This document shows positions 1-8,876 of a DNA stretch of 64,000 nt, piece by piece. Both the position numbers and the translations under genes were made by a program. How positions within the stretch are numbered: position 1 is the first letter of the stretch; the number at the start of each line of letters is the position of its first letter. Source of the stretch: an uncultured Ruminiclostridium sp. (lineage in GTDB: Bacteria > Bacillota > Clostridia > Oscillospirales > Ruminococcaceae); NCBI GenBank assembly GCA_947627695.1, contig CANQXF010000001.1, forward strand, positions 124,001-188,000, in the 5' to 3' direction. The notes under the pieces were generated by a model. It worked only from the letters and a program-made list of their open reading frames with translations, did no database searches and had not been told where the DNA came from.

Positions 1-1
1 C

Positions 2-943
2 GCAGTGGTGACAGACGATATTGTAGACAAGCTGTACGGCGAAGAAACGACAAGCGCTCTTGAAAGAAGCGGCTTCAGCGTTGCAAAATTTGTAGTTCCC
101 AACGGAGAAACTTCAAAGTCCCATGAACAGCTTATAAAAATATATAATTTTCTTTCAGAAAATGATATTACACGCTCCGATTTCATTATTGCACTTGGCG
201 GAGGAGTTGTGGGAGATCTGACGGGATTTTGCGCTGCATCATATCTGAGGGGGATAGATTATGTTCAGATATCAACAACGCTTCTGGCGCAGGTGGACAG
301 CTCGGTAGGCGGAAAGACCGCCGTCAACATTGACGCGGGCAAAAATCTGGTAGGGGCTTTTAAGCAGCCTGTTATGGTAATAGCGGACACCGATGTGCTT
401 TCTACATTACCTGACGAAATATTTGCCGACGGAATGGGCGAAGTGGTAAAGTACGGAATGATCCGTTCAAAATCCTTATTTCAAAAGCTGTGCAGCGAAA
501 ATGCACATAATATTCTCGAGGACATCATCACGGAATGTATCAGTATAAAACGTGATGTCGTGGAGGCAGACGAGCGTGATACTGGAGAAAGAATGATACT
601 GAACTTCGGCCATACTTTCGGGCACGCAATAGAAAAATATCTGGGTTACGGGAAAATCTCTCACGGTAAAGCCGTATCCATCGGAATGTATATGATAACG
701 AACGCTGCGGAAAAACAAGGACTTGTTAAGGCAGGAACAACGCAGGAGCTGAAAAAATGTCTTGAGGTCAATTCCCTGCCGTATACTTTGGATATTTCGG
801 CTCAGGATATTTATTCTCTTTCAATTGAAGATAAAAAAAGAACGTCAGATACTATAAGAATAATTCTTTGCACTGACATTGGGAAATGTGAAATAAAAAC
901 TCTCAAACTTAACGAATACAGAAAATTTCTGGAGAACGTATGA
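2..943 (+). CDS. aroB: 3-dehydroquinate synthase, 5' end cut by window
   Basis: This enzyme converts DAHP to 3-dehydroquinate, the second step of the cytosolic shikimate pathway, using NAD and a divalent metal. The frame is open from the first bases, and about 313 residues are visible of a family usually near 350-360, so roughly the first 40 residues lie before the window. Seen in sequence: the glycine-rich NAD-binding stretch GGGVVGDLTGF near residue 67, the GGKTAVN segment, and the metal-binding histidine motif NFGHTFGHAIE followed by HGKAVSIG. The stop overlaps the aroA start in an ATGA, which indicates translational coupling in an aroB-aroA-aroC operon. Confidence 0.96.
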   Translation, partial: AVVTDDIVDKLYGEETTSALERSGFSVAKFVVPNGETSKSHEQLIKIYNFLSENDITRSDFIIALGGGVVGDLTGFCAASYLRGIDYVQISTTLLAQVDSSVGGKTAVNIDAGKNLVGAFKQPVMVIADTDVLSTLPDEIFADGMGEVVKYGMIRSKSLFQKLCSENAHNILEDIITECISIKRDVVEADERDTGERMILNFGHTFGHAIEKYLGYGKISHGKAVSIGMYMITNAAEKQGLVKAGTTQELKKCLEVNSLPYTLDISAQDIYSLSIEDKKRTSDTIRIILCTDIGKCEIKTLKLNEYRKFLENV

Positions 944-2154
944 ATATTAAAATAGAACCTTCAAAACTCTCAGGCAAGGTCATTGCGCCTTCCGCAAAGA
1001 ATATTTCCCACCGTATGCTGATATGCTCGGCTCTTGCCGACGAGACATCAGTTATAAAAAATTTGCTTGAATGTGACGATACAGCAGCAACGGCGGGGGT
1101 CCTGACCGCTATGGGCGCAACAATAACAAAAGAAAATGATGATACCGTTGTTCAAGGTATTGGAGAAAAAGCAAGCCGACAGATATTTGCCGATTGCTTT
1201 GAAAGCGGGTCAACATTAAGATTTCTTATTCCCGTTGCCGCGGCATTGGGCTGTAATTCAGTTTTTACGGGAAGAGCTAAGCTACCTGAAAGACCTATCA
1301 CACCTTATTTTACCGAATTGTCGAAAAAAGGCATAGTTTTTGAAACAAAAACAATGCCGTACAAATTTTCAGGTCAGCTTAAAGCGGGTACATACACTAT
1401 AGCGGGAGATATTTCCTCGCAATTCATTAGTGGGCTGCTGTTTGCACTTCCCTTGCTTGATGGGGACAGCGAGATCGTAATCACAACGCCGTTACAATCA
1501 AAATCATATGTCGACATAACAGTAAAGGCGCTGAATAACTTCGGCGTTATTGTGGAAAAAACAGATAAAGGCTTTTTTGTTAAAGGAAACCAGAAGTATA
1601 TAGCCTGCAATACCTTTGTTGAAGCGGATATGTCTAATGCCGCATTTTACGTTGTGGCAAACGCTATAGGCTCAAATATTGAGATAGACGGGCTGAACAA
1701 AAACAGTATGCAGGGCGACAAGGCTATTCTTGACATTGTAGAGCAGTCGAATGGGAACGCTTTTGACGTAGACGCTTCTCAAATTCCCGATATCGTTCCC
1801 ATACTCGCTGTGCTTGCAACATTTGCAAAAGGCGTTTCCCATATCACCAACTGTGGCAGACTGCGGTTGAAGGAATGCGACAGACTGGCAGTTACTGCTC
1901 AGGAATTAAACAAATTGGGGGCAAAGATAACTGAAAATTACGACAGCCTTACTATTGAGGGAGTGAACGCTCTGCACGGCGGAATATGCGACGCTCATAC
2001 CGACCACAGAATAGCTATGTCTCTTGCAATAGCTTCCACCAGAGCGACAGAACCTGTTATAATAAACGGAGCAGAATGCGTAAGCAAGTCCTATCCGAAA
2101 TTCTTTGAAGATTTTAAGTCATTGGGAGGTAAAGCAGATGTCATCAACGATTGA
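940..2154 (+). CDS. aroA: 3-phosphoshikimate 1-carboxyvinyltransferase (EPSP synthase)
   Basis: This enzyme transfers the enolpyruvyl group of PEP to shikimate 3-phosphate, the sixth shikimate step. The 404-residue length is slightly short of the usual 420-430. Visible family features are the N-terminal NISHRML (the substrate-binding lysine/serine/arginine region), ESGSTLRFLIP near residue 88 (the conserved GxTxR-type loop), RPITPYF, and the C-terminal DHRIAMSLAIA motif. It starts inside the aroB stop (ATGA) and its end overlaps the chosen aroC start by 17 bases, so the three genes are tightly coupled. Glyphosate sensitivity class cannot be judged safely by eye. Confidence 0.96.
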   Translation: MNIKIEPSKLSGKVIAPSAKNISHRMLICSALADETSVIKNLLECDDTAATAGVLTAMGATITKENDDTVVQGIGEKASRQIFADCFESGSTLRFLIPVAAALGCNSVFTGRAKLPERPITPYFTELSKKGIVFETKTMPYKFSGQLKAGTYTIAGDISSQFISGLLFALPLLDGDSEIVITTPLQSKSYVDITVKALNNFGVIVEKTDKGFFVKGNQKYIACNTFVEADMSNAAFYVVANAIGSNIEIDGLNKNSMQGDKAILDIVEQSNGNAFDVDASQIPDIVPILAVLATFAKGVSHITNCGRLRLKECDRLAVTAQELNKLGAKITENYDSLTIEGVNALHGGICDAHTDHRIAMSLAIASTRATEPVIINGAECVSKSYPKFFEDFKSLGGKADVIND

Positions 2155-3214
2155 GCTGGGGAAAATCTCACTGTCTGTTTTTGGCGAATCTCACGGTCCT
2201 GCAATAGGCGTGGTCATAGATAACCTGCCTGCGGGTGAAGATATAGATATTGAAAAAGTGCTTGAATTTATGGCTCGGCGCGCTCCCAAAAAAGACAGAA
2301 CAAGCACTATGCGCAGTGAAACGGATCTTCCAAATATAATAAGCGGCTTTTACAACGGAAAAACAACTGGCGAGGCATTGTGCGCCGTGATAAAAAACAG
2401 CGACCAGCATTCCAACGATTATAAAGATATATCATCTCTTGCACGCCCCGGACACGCCGATTATACAGGATATATCAGGTATAACGGCGCAAACGACAGA
2501 CGAGGAGGCGGACATTTTTCGGGACGGCTCACGGCTCCGCTGGTATTTGCGGGCGCAATATGCGGACAAATGCTTGAAAAAAGAGGGATAGTCACAGGAG
2601 CGCACATTTATTCTATTGCAGACGAGAAAGATACGGCGTTTGATCCCACAAAGTTAAATGCGGAAACACTTCAGGCTGTAAAGAAAAAATATCTTCCCGT
2701 GTTAGATGATAACGCAGATGAAAAAATGAGGGCAGTTATACAAAATGCAAGAGAAAGCCTTGATTCGGTAGGAGGTATAATCGAGTGCGGAGCAATTGGA
2801 GCTCCCTGCGGTATCGGCGACCCTGTATTCGGCGGACTGGAAAACCGCATTTCGCAGCTTGTATTTGCGATCCCCGCTGTTAAGGGCATTGAGTTTGGCG
2901 CAGGCTTTGCCTCCGCTGAGCTTATGGGAAGTCAGAACAATGATGAATTTTATATTGATGATAATACGGTAAAAACAAGAACGAACAATGCAGGCGGCAT
3001 TTTAGGCGGCATTTCAAACGGTATGCCGATAATTTTCAGAGCCGCGTTCAAACCCACGCCGTCTATCGCACGTTCACAAAACACTGTTGATTTTGTTCAA
3101 AATAAAAATGACGTGATTGAAATAAAAGGACGCCACGACCCCTGCATCGTTCCGAGAGCAGTTCCCTGCGTTGAAGCCGCTTTGAATATTGCATTGATGT
3201 CTTTTTTGTGCTAA
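2138..3214 (+). CDS. aroC: Chorismate synthase
   Basis: This enzyme removes phosphate from EPSP to give chorismate, the branch point for aromatic amino acids and folate, using reduced FMN. The start chosen is the ATG at 2138, giving MSSTIELG and 358 residues, because GGGAGGT sits just upstream and the family begins a few residues before the FGESHG motif. An earlier in-frame ATG at 2105 adds residues unlike the family. Signatures seen are GESHG, RRGGGHFSGRLTA and NAGGILGGISNG, which carry the FMN and substrate-binding residues. It is the third gene of the aro operon and overlaps the aroA end. Confidence 0.96.
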   Translation: MSSTIELGKISLSVFGESHGPAIGVVIDNLPAGEDIDIEKVLEFMARRAPKKDRTSTMRSETDLPNIISGFYNGKTTGEALCAVIKNSDQHSNDYKDISSLARPGHADYTGYIRYNGANDRRGGGHFSGRLTAPLVFAGAICGQMLEKRGIVTGAHIYSIADEKDTAFDPTKLNAETLQAVKKKYLPVLDDNADEKMRAVIQNARESLDSVGGIIECGAIGAPCGIGDPVFGGLENRISQLVFAIPAVKGIEFGAGFASAELMGSQNNDEFYIDDNTVKTRTNNAGGILGGISNGMPIIFRAAFKPTPSIARSQNTVDFVQNKNDVIEIKGRHDPCIVPRAVPCVEAALNIALMSFLC

Positions 3215-3223
3215 GGAGGAAAA

Positions 3224-3784
3224 ATGCTGTACGAAACGCCTAAAATCTTTATTGATGATACTTTTGTGATACAAATATATATATGCTATCTCATTGAACA
3301 GCTTGGTGAGCTTACCGACGAGCAGATAAGAGATATTGCCTCAGAGTATGAATATGTAAATCCTCTTCAACTGACTGAGGCGTTGAGCATATCGTTGGAA
3401 AAACAGCTTATCGACAGCGAGGAAAACAATAAAAAACAAACCGTATATTCGCTCCTTTCCAACGGAAAAGTCCTGTCAAAAGAATTTTATCAAAGAATAC
3501 CTCTTTCTATCAGAGAAAAAAGCATTGAATACGGAAAATATGTTTTAAAAATGGCAGATTTGGAACGTTCTATCATATGCCGCATACAGCGGGGGAATTT
3601 TAACGGTCCTTGCTATCTTACTGTAAAATTTATAAATGAGGTAGACGGCTCTGACCTTATGGATCTAAAAATATACGCACCTGACTTTGAGCAAGCAAAG
3701 CAGATGCGTGAACGCTTTTATGAAAAGCCTTCAGACATAGTTACAAAAATAATGAGTATGTTTATCCGTGACAGCTACCTATGA
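3224..3784 (+). CDS. DUF4364 family protein, winged-helix-like
   Basis: This 186-residue protein resembles the DUF4364 family of Clostridia: an N-terminal helical part reading like a winged helix (YICYLIEQLGELTDEQI, then a region ending KQTVYSLLSNGK) and a C-terminal alpha/beta half with VDGSDLMDLKIYAPDFEQA. The molecular function is unknown; the family is thought to be PadR-like transcription factors, which is an inference from fold. An AAGGAGGAAAA Shine-Dalgarno lies before the ATG, only nine bases after aroC, so it is co-transcribed with the aro genes. It ends 6 bases inside the convergent DUF3006 gene. Confidence 0.75.
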   Translation: MLYETPKIFIDDTFVIQIYICYLIEQLGELTDEQIRDIASEYEYVNPLQLTEALSISLEKQLIDSEENNKKQTVYSLLSNGKVLSKEFYQRIPLSIREKSIEYGKYVLKMADLERSIICRIQRGNFNGPCYLTVKFINEVDGSDLMDLKIYAPDFEQAKQMRERFYEKPSDIVTKIMSMFIRDSYL

Positions 3785-3997
3785 GCAAAGTCCCATATTC
3801 TTCAAAAGCGCAAGCATTTCGGCTCGGCGCTTTTTTGTTTGTTCAAAATCAACGTGATATAATTCATTTTCAAAGTAGATCACATCGCCCTCTGCGGCTT
3901 CTTTTTCTATCTGATTTATGGGGATATTATACATTTTTTTGCTGTCGCTATCCTCCACTACTGCGAAGTCGCCTTCAAACCTATCGATTAAAAGCAT
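3779..3997 (-). CDS. DUF3006 family protein
   Basis: This 72-residue protein has the DUF3006 hallmark opening LLIDRFEGDFAVVE, followed by a predicted small beta-barrel and a basic helical tail (QTKKRRAEM). The family has no established biochemical role. It is typically encoded beside ComEC-like metallo-beta-lactamase proteins, as here: the gene begins one base after the end of the hydrolase gene. A Shine-Dalgarno AAAGGA precedes the ATG. Its 3' end overlaps the convergent DUF4364 gene by 6 bases, and its last third carries the terminator of the opposite operon. Confidence 0.85.
   Translation of the reverse strand: MLLIDRFEGDFAVVEDSDSKKMYNIPINQIEKEAAEGDVIYFENELYHVDFEQTKKRRAEMLALLKNMGLCS
3804..3837 (+). 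terminator. Terminator of the aro operon, inside the opposite-strand DUF3006 gene
   Basis: AAAAGCGC (3804-3811) and GCGCTTTT (3827-3834) form a stem with a 15-base loop, and the right arm runs into a T-run at 3831-3836. It lies about 20 bases beyond the DUF4364 stop and wholly inside the C-terminal codons of the minus-strand DUF3006 gene. Confidence 0.7.
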
Positions 3998-3998
3998 T

Positions 3999-5012
3999 TC
4001 AAGAATTCCTTTCAGTTATTATTTCAAGCTCTTTTCCGTCACTTACAAAAACTATATTGCCGTATATATCCGTCCTATAAATCACAGCGTCCATATTTGT
4101 AAGTCTTTTAAGTGTAACATCATCAGGGTGACCATAATTGTTAGGCGAACCAACTTCTATTACCGCATATCTGGGCGATACGGCGTTAAGAAAACTTTTT
4201 TTGCTTGAGGTAGAGCTGCCATGATGAGCAACTTTTATAACGTCTGCCGAAATATCAAGTCCGTTTTCCAAAATATCGGTCTCCGCCTGATTTTCTATAT
4301 CGCCAGTAAACAAAAACGAATTTTCTCCATGGACAAATCTTATCGCCACCGAATAATTATTAAGGTCTTCATAGTCTTTTACCGGGGAAATAATTGTCAT
4401 CGAAGAATCGTCTATATTGTACTTTCTTCCGGGATCCGCATACTCAACAGTTATATTTTTGTTTTTTATTGACGTCAGAAGCCTAAAATATGTACTTGAA
4501 GTGGGAATGACAGATTCCTGTATATTCGGCATAATAACCGTGCCTACATCAAATTCATCGAGTATAAAGCTCATTCCGCCTGCATGGTCGGAATGCGGAT
4601 GTGTAACAATAACGTAATCAAGTCGCTCTATATTCTGGGATTTGATGTAATCAATAACGTCGGCATAATACTCTTTTTCGCCGCTGTCTATTAGAATAGC
4701 CTTTGATTGCGTTTTTATAAGCTCACAGTCGCCTTGTCCGACGTCAATGAAATGAACGGTGACATCGCCTTCTATGGCGTTTCCTGAGGCAAGACCTGCG
4801 CCTTTGTACAGATCCTCCCATGTGGGAATACCGTCAATTCTGAAAAAACGGTCATTGAGAAAGAAAAACAGTAAAAATGCAAGAATGAGAACGGCAATGG
4901 TAATATAGGCAGATTTGCCCATTGTCCTGTTTTCGTTACTTTTCACCGCAACTTTGCGAATAACTTTATTATTGCGCTTTCGATGCTTGTCTAACTGAAA
5001 GTCGGTCCTCAT
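3999..5012 (-). CDS. ComEC/Rec2-like metallo-beta-lactamase fold hydrolase, membrane anchored
   Basis: This 337-residue protein has a basic N-terminus, one transmembrane helix near residues 34-53, and an extracytoplasmic beta-lactamase-fold domain. Metal-binding motifs are visible: HFIDVGQGDCELI near residue 87, THPHSDHAGG near residue 137, FTGDI and VAHHGSSTSS. This is the soluble ComEC C-terminal domain type, without the competence channel domain; the substrate is unknown, though nucleic acid or nucleotide phosphodiester is plausible. The start at 5012 has GGAGAA upstream. It sits between ftsK/spoIIIE and DUF3006 and is likely co-transcribed with both. Confidence 0.88.
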   Translation of the reverse strand: MRTDFQLDKHRKRNNKVIRKVAVKSNENRTMGKSAYITIAVLILAFLLFFFLNDRFFRIDGIPTWEDLYKGAGLASGNAIEGDVTVHFIDVGQGDCELIKTQSKAILIDSGEKEYYADVIDYIKSQNIERLDYVIVTHPHSDHAGGMSFILDEFDVGTVIMPNIQESVIPTSSTYFRLLTSIKNKNITVEYADPGRKYNIDDSSMTIISPVKDYEDLNNYSVAIRFVHGENSFLFTGDIENQAETDILENGLDISADVIKVAHHGSSTSSKKSFLNAVSPRYAVIEVGSPNNYGHPDDVTLKRLTNMDAVIYRTDIYGNIVFVSDGKELEIITERNS

Positions 5013-5030
5013 TTGCTTATTCTCCGTAAG

Positions 5031-7715
5031 TTATTCTTGATCCTGTTGATTCAGTTTCATTTCATACCAGCTTTCCCTGCTCATAAGCAGCTGTCTGGGT
5101 TTATTTCCGTCAGGCGGACCCACTATCCCCATTTTTTCCATAATATCCACAAGTCTTGCCGCCCTGCCATATCCAACTTTCAATGCTCTCTGCAAAGCGG
5201 AGGTGCTTGCGCCGTTGTTTGCAAAAACAACATCTATCGCCTCATCCAGCTTTTCGTCATTCATATCAAGGTCGCTGTCAAATGCAGATTTGGATTTGTC
5301 GTCTGAACCTACACGCTCGGATTGGCGGTCTACTTCATCAATAACATTTTCATCATATTCAAGAGTATATTTATTCTTGATAAATTCAGTAACACGTTCG
5401 ACCTCTTCATCAGATACCCAACAGCCCTGAACACGGATCGGCTTTGGCATTACAACCGATTTATACAGCATATCGCCCTTGCCGAGGAGCTTTTCTGCAC
5501 CTCCCACGTCAATGATAGTTCTGCTGTCCACCTGCTGGGCGACCTTTAATGCAATTCTTGACGGTATATTGGATTTTATCAGTCCTGTGATGACATCAAC
5601 GGAAGGTCTTTGTGTAGCTACAACAAGGTGCATTCCTGCTGCTCTTGCCTTTTGCGCAAGTCGGCAGATGCTGGCTTCTACATCATTTTTGGCACACATC
5701 ATAAGGTCGGCAAGCTCGTCGATAAATATCACTATGCTCGGCATAGGCTGAAGATCTTCCCTTGTTTCCGCCAGCTTATTGTATGCCTTTATATCACGGA
5801 CATTATTCTCACTTAAAATGTTATAACGCTTATCCATTTCCGTACAAGCCCAAGCCAATGAACCTGCCGCCTTTTTCGGGTCTGTTACCACAGGAAGCAG
5901 AAGATGAGCTATGCCGTTATATATCATAAATTCTACTGCCTTCGGGTCTATCATAACAAGTCTGACTTCCTCAGGCGTTGAGCGATATAGAATACTCATT
6001 ATTATCGAATTTACACATACCGATTTACCGGAACCTGTTGTACCTGCAATAAGGATATGGGGCATTTCCGATATATCGCATATAACGACCTCGCCGGAAA
6101 TATTTTTGCCCAGAGCCGAGCCGAGCTTACTGTTGCATTTGCGAAAATCCTCGCTGTCTATCATTTCACGGATAAACACGGTTTCTTTTTCCTTATTGGG
6201 TACCTCAATGCCAACAGCCGCTTTATTGGGTATAGGCGCTTCTATTCTTACTCCAGCTGTCGCCAGGTTAAGAGCGATATCGTCCACCAGTCCTGTTATC
6301 TTTGAAATTTTTACACCGGGAGCAGGTTGAAGCTCATATCTTGTTACAGAAGGACCCCTTACCGCACCAAGATATTTTGTTTCAACGCCGAAGCTCTTTA
6401 ACGAATTTACCAGAATATTGGCGTTATTTTCAATTTCTGCATTTATATTTTCGTCAGTGACTTTTTTCTTTACCTCGCTAAGCAATGTTACAGGCGGCAA
6501 AGTGTAATCGTCAACGGAAGTTATTACCTGGTCGATCACCTGCTGACCGTCTTTAGCGGTATTTACCACAGTATCTACCACTATGCCTTTATTCTTGTTC
6601 TTTTCCTCTATTTCGTGATTATAATCGCTTATCGCTTTTTCTATTTCACTGACGTCAGTCTTTTCGGTGGAATTATCTTTTTTATTGCGTTCGTCAAGAG
6701 TAAGCTGTTCGCCTTCCTTGCGGCTTTCAGACAACTCCTGTATTTTTTCAGCATTGCGTTTATAATCTTCGTCAGTCAGTCTGGGAGGAACGATAGGGGA
6801 CTTGGCGCCGATTTTAACAAGATATTCGTCTGTTTCCTGTTTTTGTTCCTTAACGATAGCCTTTGCTTCTTCATTGGAATGAGCAAGCTCACCGCTTTTG
6901 ATATCTTTTTCCATTTCGTCAAAGCTTTTTGCTTTAGCGGAAATGGTTTTCGCTTCAGCTTCATCGTTTTCGGCTGACGCGGCCTCTTCTTTCTCAAGAC
7001 GCTCACGTTCTTCACGGAGTATCCTGCTTTCCTCCTGAAATTCGGTGCGCTTGTCCTTAATATAACCGCCTAATTTTACAAAAGGCTTTGCAACAATTTT
7101 AAGGAAATCCATAAGATTTATATTTGCCACAAGCATTATTACGACAAATATTATCAATATAATTGCTATAGTTGCACCGATACGCCCCAACAACAACAAG
7201 GGAAAACCTATAAGAAGAGCGCACACTCCTCCTCCTGAAAGGTTCATACCATTGTTGTACAGTTCCGAAACTGTTTCGCCAAAGCCTTCTGTTTCAGGCG
7301 ATGCTATCTGACCTATAAAGATTATCTGTATAGCGGCGCTTAACATAAATATGAAAAGGAGTATTTGAAAAATCCTTGCGGTAAGTGTTGATCTGCCTTT
7401 ATCAAGACTTATCATTACGGCTATGTAGATAATGAACGGACCTATAAAAAATACCGTTGCACCAAATACGCCGCAGAAAAACCCGTGTATGTGATCCCAC
7501 ATATTCATATTTTCCGCCGCTGAATTTCCTATCAAAGCAATAGCCGTTATAAGCAAGCCTATTGCAAACAGCACGACTGACCATATATTTCTTTTTCTTC
7601 TGTTCTTTGCCAGGACTTCATTTTTCTTTGCCCCCGACAAAACAGCATTGGACGTCTTGCTTTTTGACGACGCCGATGACGACTTTGTATTCTTTGACTG
7701 CTGTGAAGATGCCAT
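5031..7715 (-). CDS. DNA translocase FtsK/SpoIIIE
   Basis: This hexameric ATP-driven DNA pump clears chromosome DNA from the division or sporulation septum. The 894 residues show a Ser/Lys-rich cytosolic N-terminus, four transmembrane segments between about residues 45 and 200, a charged coiled linker (210-400), the alpha and beta motor domains with Walker A GTTGSGKS near residue 558 and Walker B VIFIDELADLM near 660, and a C-terminal gamma winged helix (about 815-885, ALQRALKVGYGRAARLVD) that reads KOPS/SRS sequences. GGAGGTTTAA precedes the ATG. Only this paralogue is in the window, so whether it acts as SpoIIIE, SftA or general FtsK cannot be told; the nearby tepA and ylzJ match the Bacillus spoIIIE neighbourhood. 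Confidence 0.95.
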   Translation of the reverse strand: MASSQQSKNTKSSSASSKSKTSNAVLSGAKKNEVLAKNRRKRNIWSVVLFAIGLLITAIALIGNSAAENMNMWDHIHGFFCGVFGATVFFIGPFIIYIAVMISLDKGRSTLTARIFQILLFIFMLSAAIQIIFIGQIASPETEGFGETVSELYNNGMNLSGGGVCALLIGFPLLLLGRIGATIAIILIIFVVIMLVANINLMDFLKIVAKPFVKLGGYIKDKRTEFQEESRILREERERLEKEEAASAENDEAEAKTISAKAKSFDEMEKDIKSGELAHSNEEAKAIVKEQKQETDEYLVKIGAKSPIVPPRLTDEDYKRNAEKIQELSESRKEGEQLTLDERNKKDNSTEKTDVSEIEKAISDYNHEIEEKNKNKGIVVDTVVNTAKDGQQVIDQVITSVDDYTLPPVTLLSEVKKKVTDENINAEIENNANILVNSLKSFGVETKYLGAVRGPSVTRYELQPAPGVKISKITGLVDDIALNLATAGVRIEAPIPNKAAVGIEVPNKEKETVFIREMIDSEDFRKCNSKLGSALGKNISGEVVICDISEMPHILIAGTTGSGKSVCVNSIIMSILYRSTPEEVRLVMIDPKAVEFMIYNGIAHLLLPVVTDPKKAAGSLAWACTEMDKRYNILSENNVRDIKAYNKLAETREDLQPMPSIVIFIDELADLMMCAKNDVEASICRLAQKARAAGMHLVVATQRPSVDVITGLIKSNIPSRIALKVAQQVDSRTIIDVGGAEKLLGKGDMLYKSVVMPKPIRVQGCWVSDEEVERVTEFIKNKYTLEYDENVIDEVDRQSERVGSDDKSKSAFDSDLDMNDEKLDEAIDVVFANNGASTSALQRALKVGYGRAARLVDIMEKMGIVGPPDGNKPRQLLMSRESWYEMKLNQQDQE

Positions 7716-7761
7716 TTAAACCTCCGATTTGAACCTCATAAAGTTTTCAAATTCCCAACAT

Positions 7762-8622
7762 TTATTGTATTCTTATAAATTCTCCTGTTGCCGTTTCATA
7801 TATTCCTGCTGCAATGCACAATGCGCTTAAAATCAAAAGATATATACCGAAATATTTGAATTTGTTCTTTTTTATCACAAGGCTTACCAGCTTTATTGAC
7901 AAAATACCTACTACTGCGGATACAATAAATCCTACCGCCAAAAGAGGAATATCAAATTCAACTCCTGTTTCTGCCGCATCTTTAATTTCGAGAATACTCC
8001 CTCCGAGTATTGCAGGTATTCCAAGTATAAAGGAAAACTTTACCGCAGTTTCCCTTGACAATCCCGTAAGAAGTCCCGCCGTAATGGTTGAGCCTGAGCG
8101 TGAAACCCCCGGGAAAAGAGCGACACACTGGAAAAGTCCGACTGTAACGGCGTCTTTCACCGTCATATCCTTTCCTGTTTTAAAACCTTTAACGCAAGCG
8201 TCGGAAAGGAAAAGCAGCAAAGCGGTAAAAGCAAAAGCACATCCTTCAAATATAATATCGCTGTCGCCTTCCATAGACGTAAAAAAGTCCTTCACAAGAT
8301 ATGCGGGAACAAGAAGCAGAGTGGCTATAACCACCATAAACAGCATTCTTCTGCTGTCGTTCATATCCTGCCAGGAAAATTTACCGGTGAAGATATCCTT
8401 GATAGTCAGAAAAAATTCCTTTATCAATCCCCATATATCTTTCCAGAAAGCAATAAACACCGCAACAAGCGTTCCAAGATGAAGTATAATGGAAATGAGC
8501 AGTGTGGATTCCTCAACGCCGAGAAAATGCTGTGCAACGGACAAATGTCCCGAGCTTGATACAGGGAGAAATTCGGTAAGCCCCTGAATTATGCCTTGAA
8601 TAATTATTGATATGTATTCCAT
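7762..8622 (-). CDS. uppP: Undecaprenyl-diphosphatase UppP (BacA)
   Basis: This integral membrane phosphatase recycles undecaprenyl pyrophosphate to the monophosphate carrier used for peptidoglycan export. The 286-residue start at 8622 (MEYISIIIQ) was chosen over an upstream ATG at 8676 because the extra residues are the translation of a palindromic intergenic element and the family begins here. Motifs seen are LTEFLPVSSSGHL near residue 14 and GVSRSGSTITAGLL near 160, the two active-site loops, with about eight hydrophobic helices. It lies between ylzJ and ftsK. Members of this family confer low-level bacitracin resistance when overproduced. Confidence 0.95.
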   Translation of the reverse strand: MEYISIIIQGIIQGLTEFLPVSSSGHLSVAQHFLGVEESTLLISIILHLGTLVAVFIAFWKDIWGLIKEFFLTIKDIFTGKFSWQDMNDSRRMLFMVVIATLLLVPAYLVKDFFTSMEGDSDIIFEGCAFAFTALLLFLSDACVKGFKTGKDMTVKDAVTVGLFQCVALFPGVSRSGSTITAGLLTGLSRETAVKFSFILGIPAILGGSILEIKDAAETGVEFDIPLLAVGFIVSAVVGILSIKLVSLVIKKNKFKYFGIYLLILSALCIAAGIYETATGEFIRIQ

Positions 8623-8641
8623 AGATAAACCTTCTGTTTTT

Positions 8642-8674
8642 GGGTCGCAAGGGCAAATGCCCTTGCGTACACCC
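8642..8674. repeat. Perfect palindromic intergenic element
   Basis: CGCAAGGGCA at 8646-8655 and TGCCCTTGCG at 8658-8667 form a perfect 10-base inverted repeat with a 2-base centre, flanked by GGGT and ACCC that extend the pairing with a small bulge. It lies between ylzJ and uppP. There is no T-run on either side, so it does not look like a simple terminator; a dispersed palindromic repeat or an RNA-processing hairpin is likelier. Confidence 0.6.
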
Positions 8675-8684
8675 ATTTGATTTT

Positions 8685-8876
8685 TCAGTTTTTTATATTT
8701 ATATATTTTTCTACGTTCAGATAGTCTGCGGGATTTGTTGAAAAGAAACTGTACGGTCTGTATTTTCCGTCCTGTTCCGCCATTGTAACCACTCCTGAAC
8801 CAAAACTCTTTTCATAAGTTTTTAAAGGTTTGTTTTCAAAAAAAATATCATATTCGCTTATAATGGAGTGAAACAT
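8685..8876 (-). CDS. ylzJ: YlzJ-like small protein
   Basis: This is a 63-residue protein whose C-terminal half, with STNPADYLNVEKY, matches the YlzJ-like family found next to tepA in Bacillus and Clostridia. The function is unknown. The start codon overlaps the tepA stop (TGATG), indicating coupling. The N-terminal [15 protein letters not shown] also fits the family pattern of a short beta strand followed by an acidic turn. Its role probably relates to the neighbouring ClpP-like protease, but that is inferred only from conserved pairing. Confidence 0.8.
   Translation of the reverse strand: MFHSIISEYDIFFENKPLKTYEKSFGSGVVTMAEQDGKYRPYSFFSTNPADYLNVEKYINIKN

Noticed and set aside
8623-8676. N-terminal extension of uppP
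   Set aside because: The residues are the translation of the palindromic element, and the family start is at 8622.
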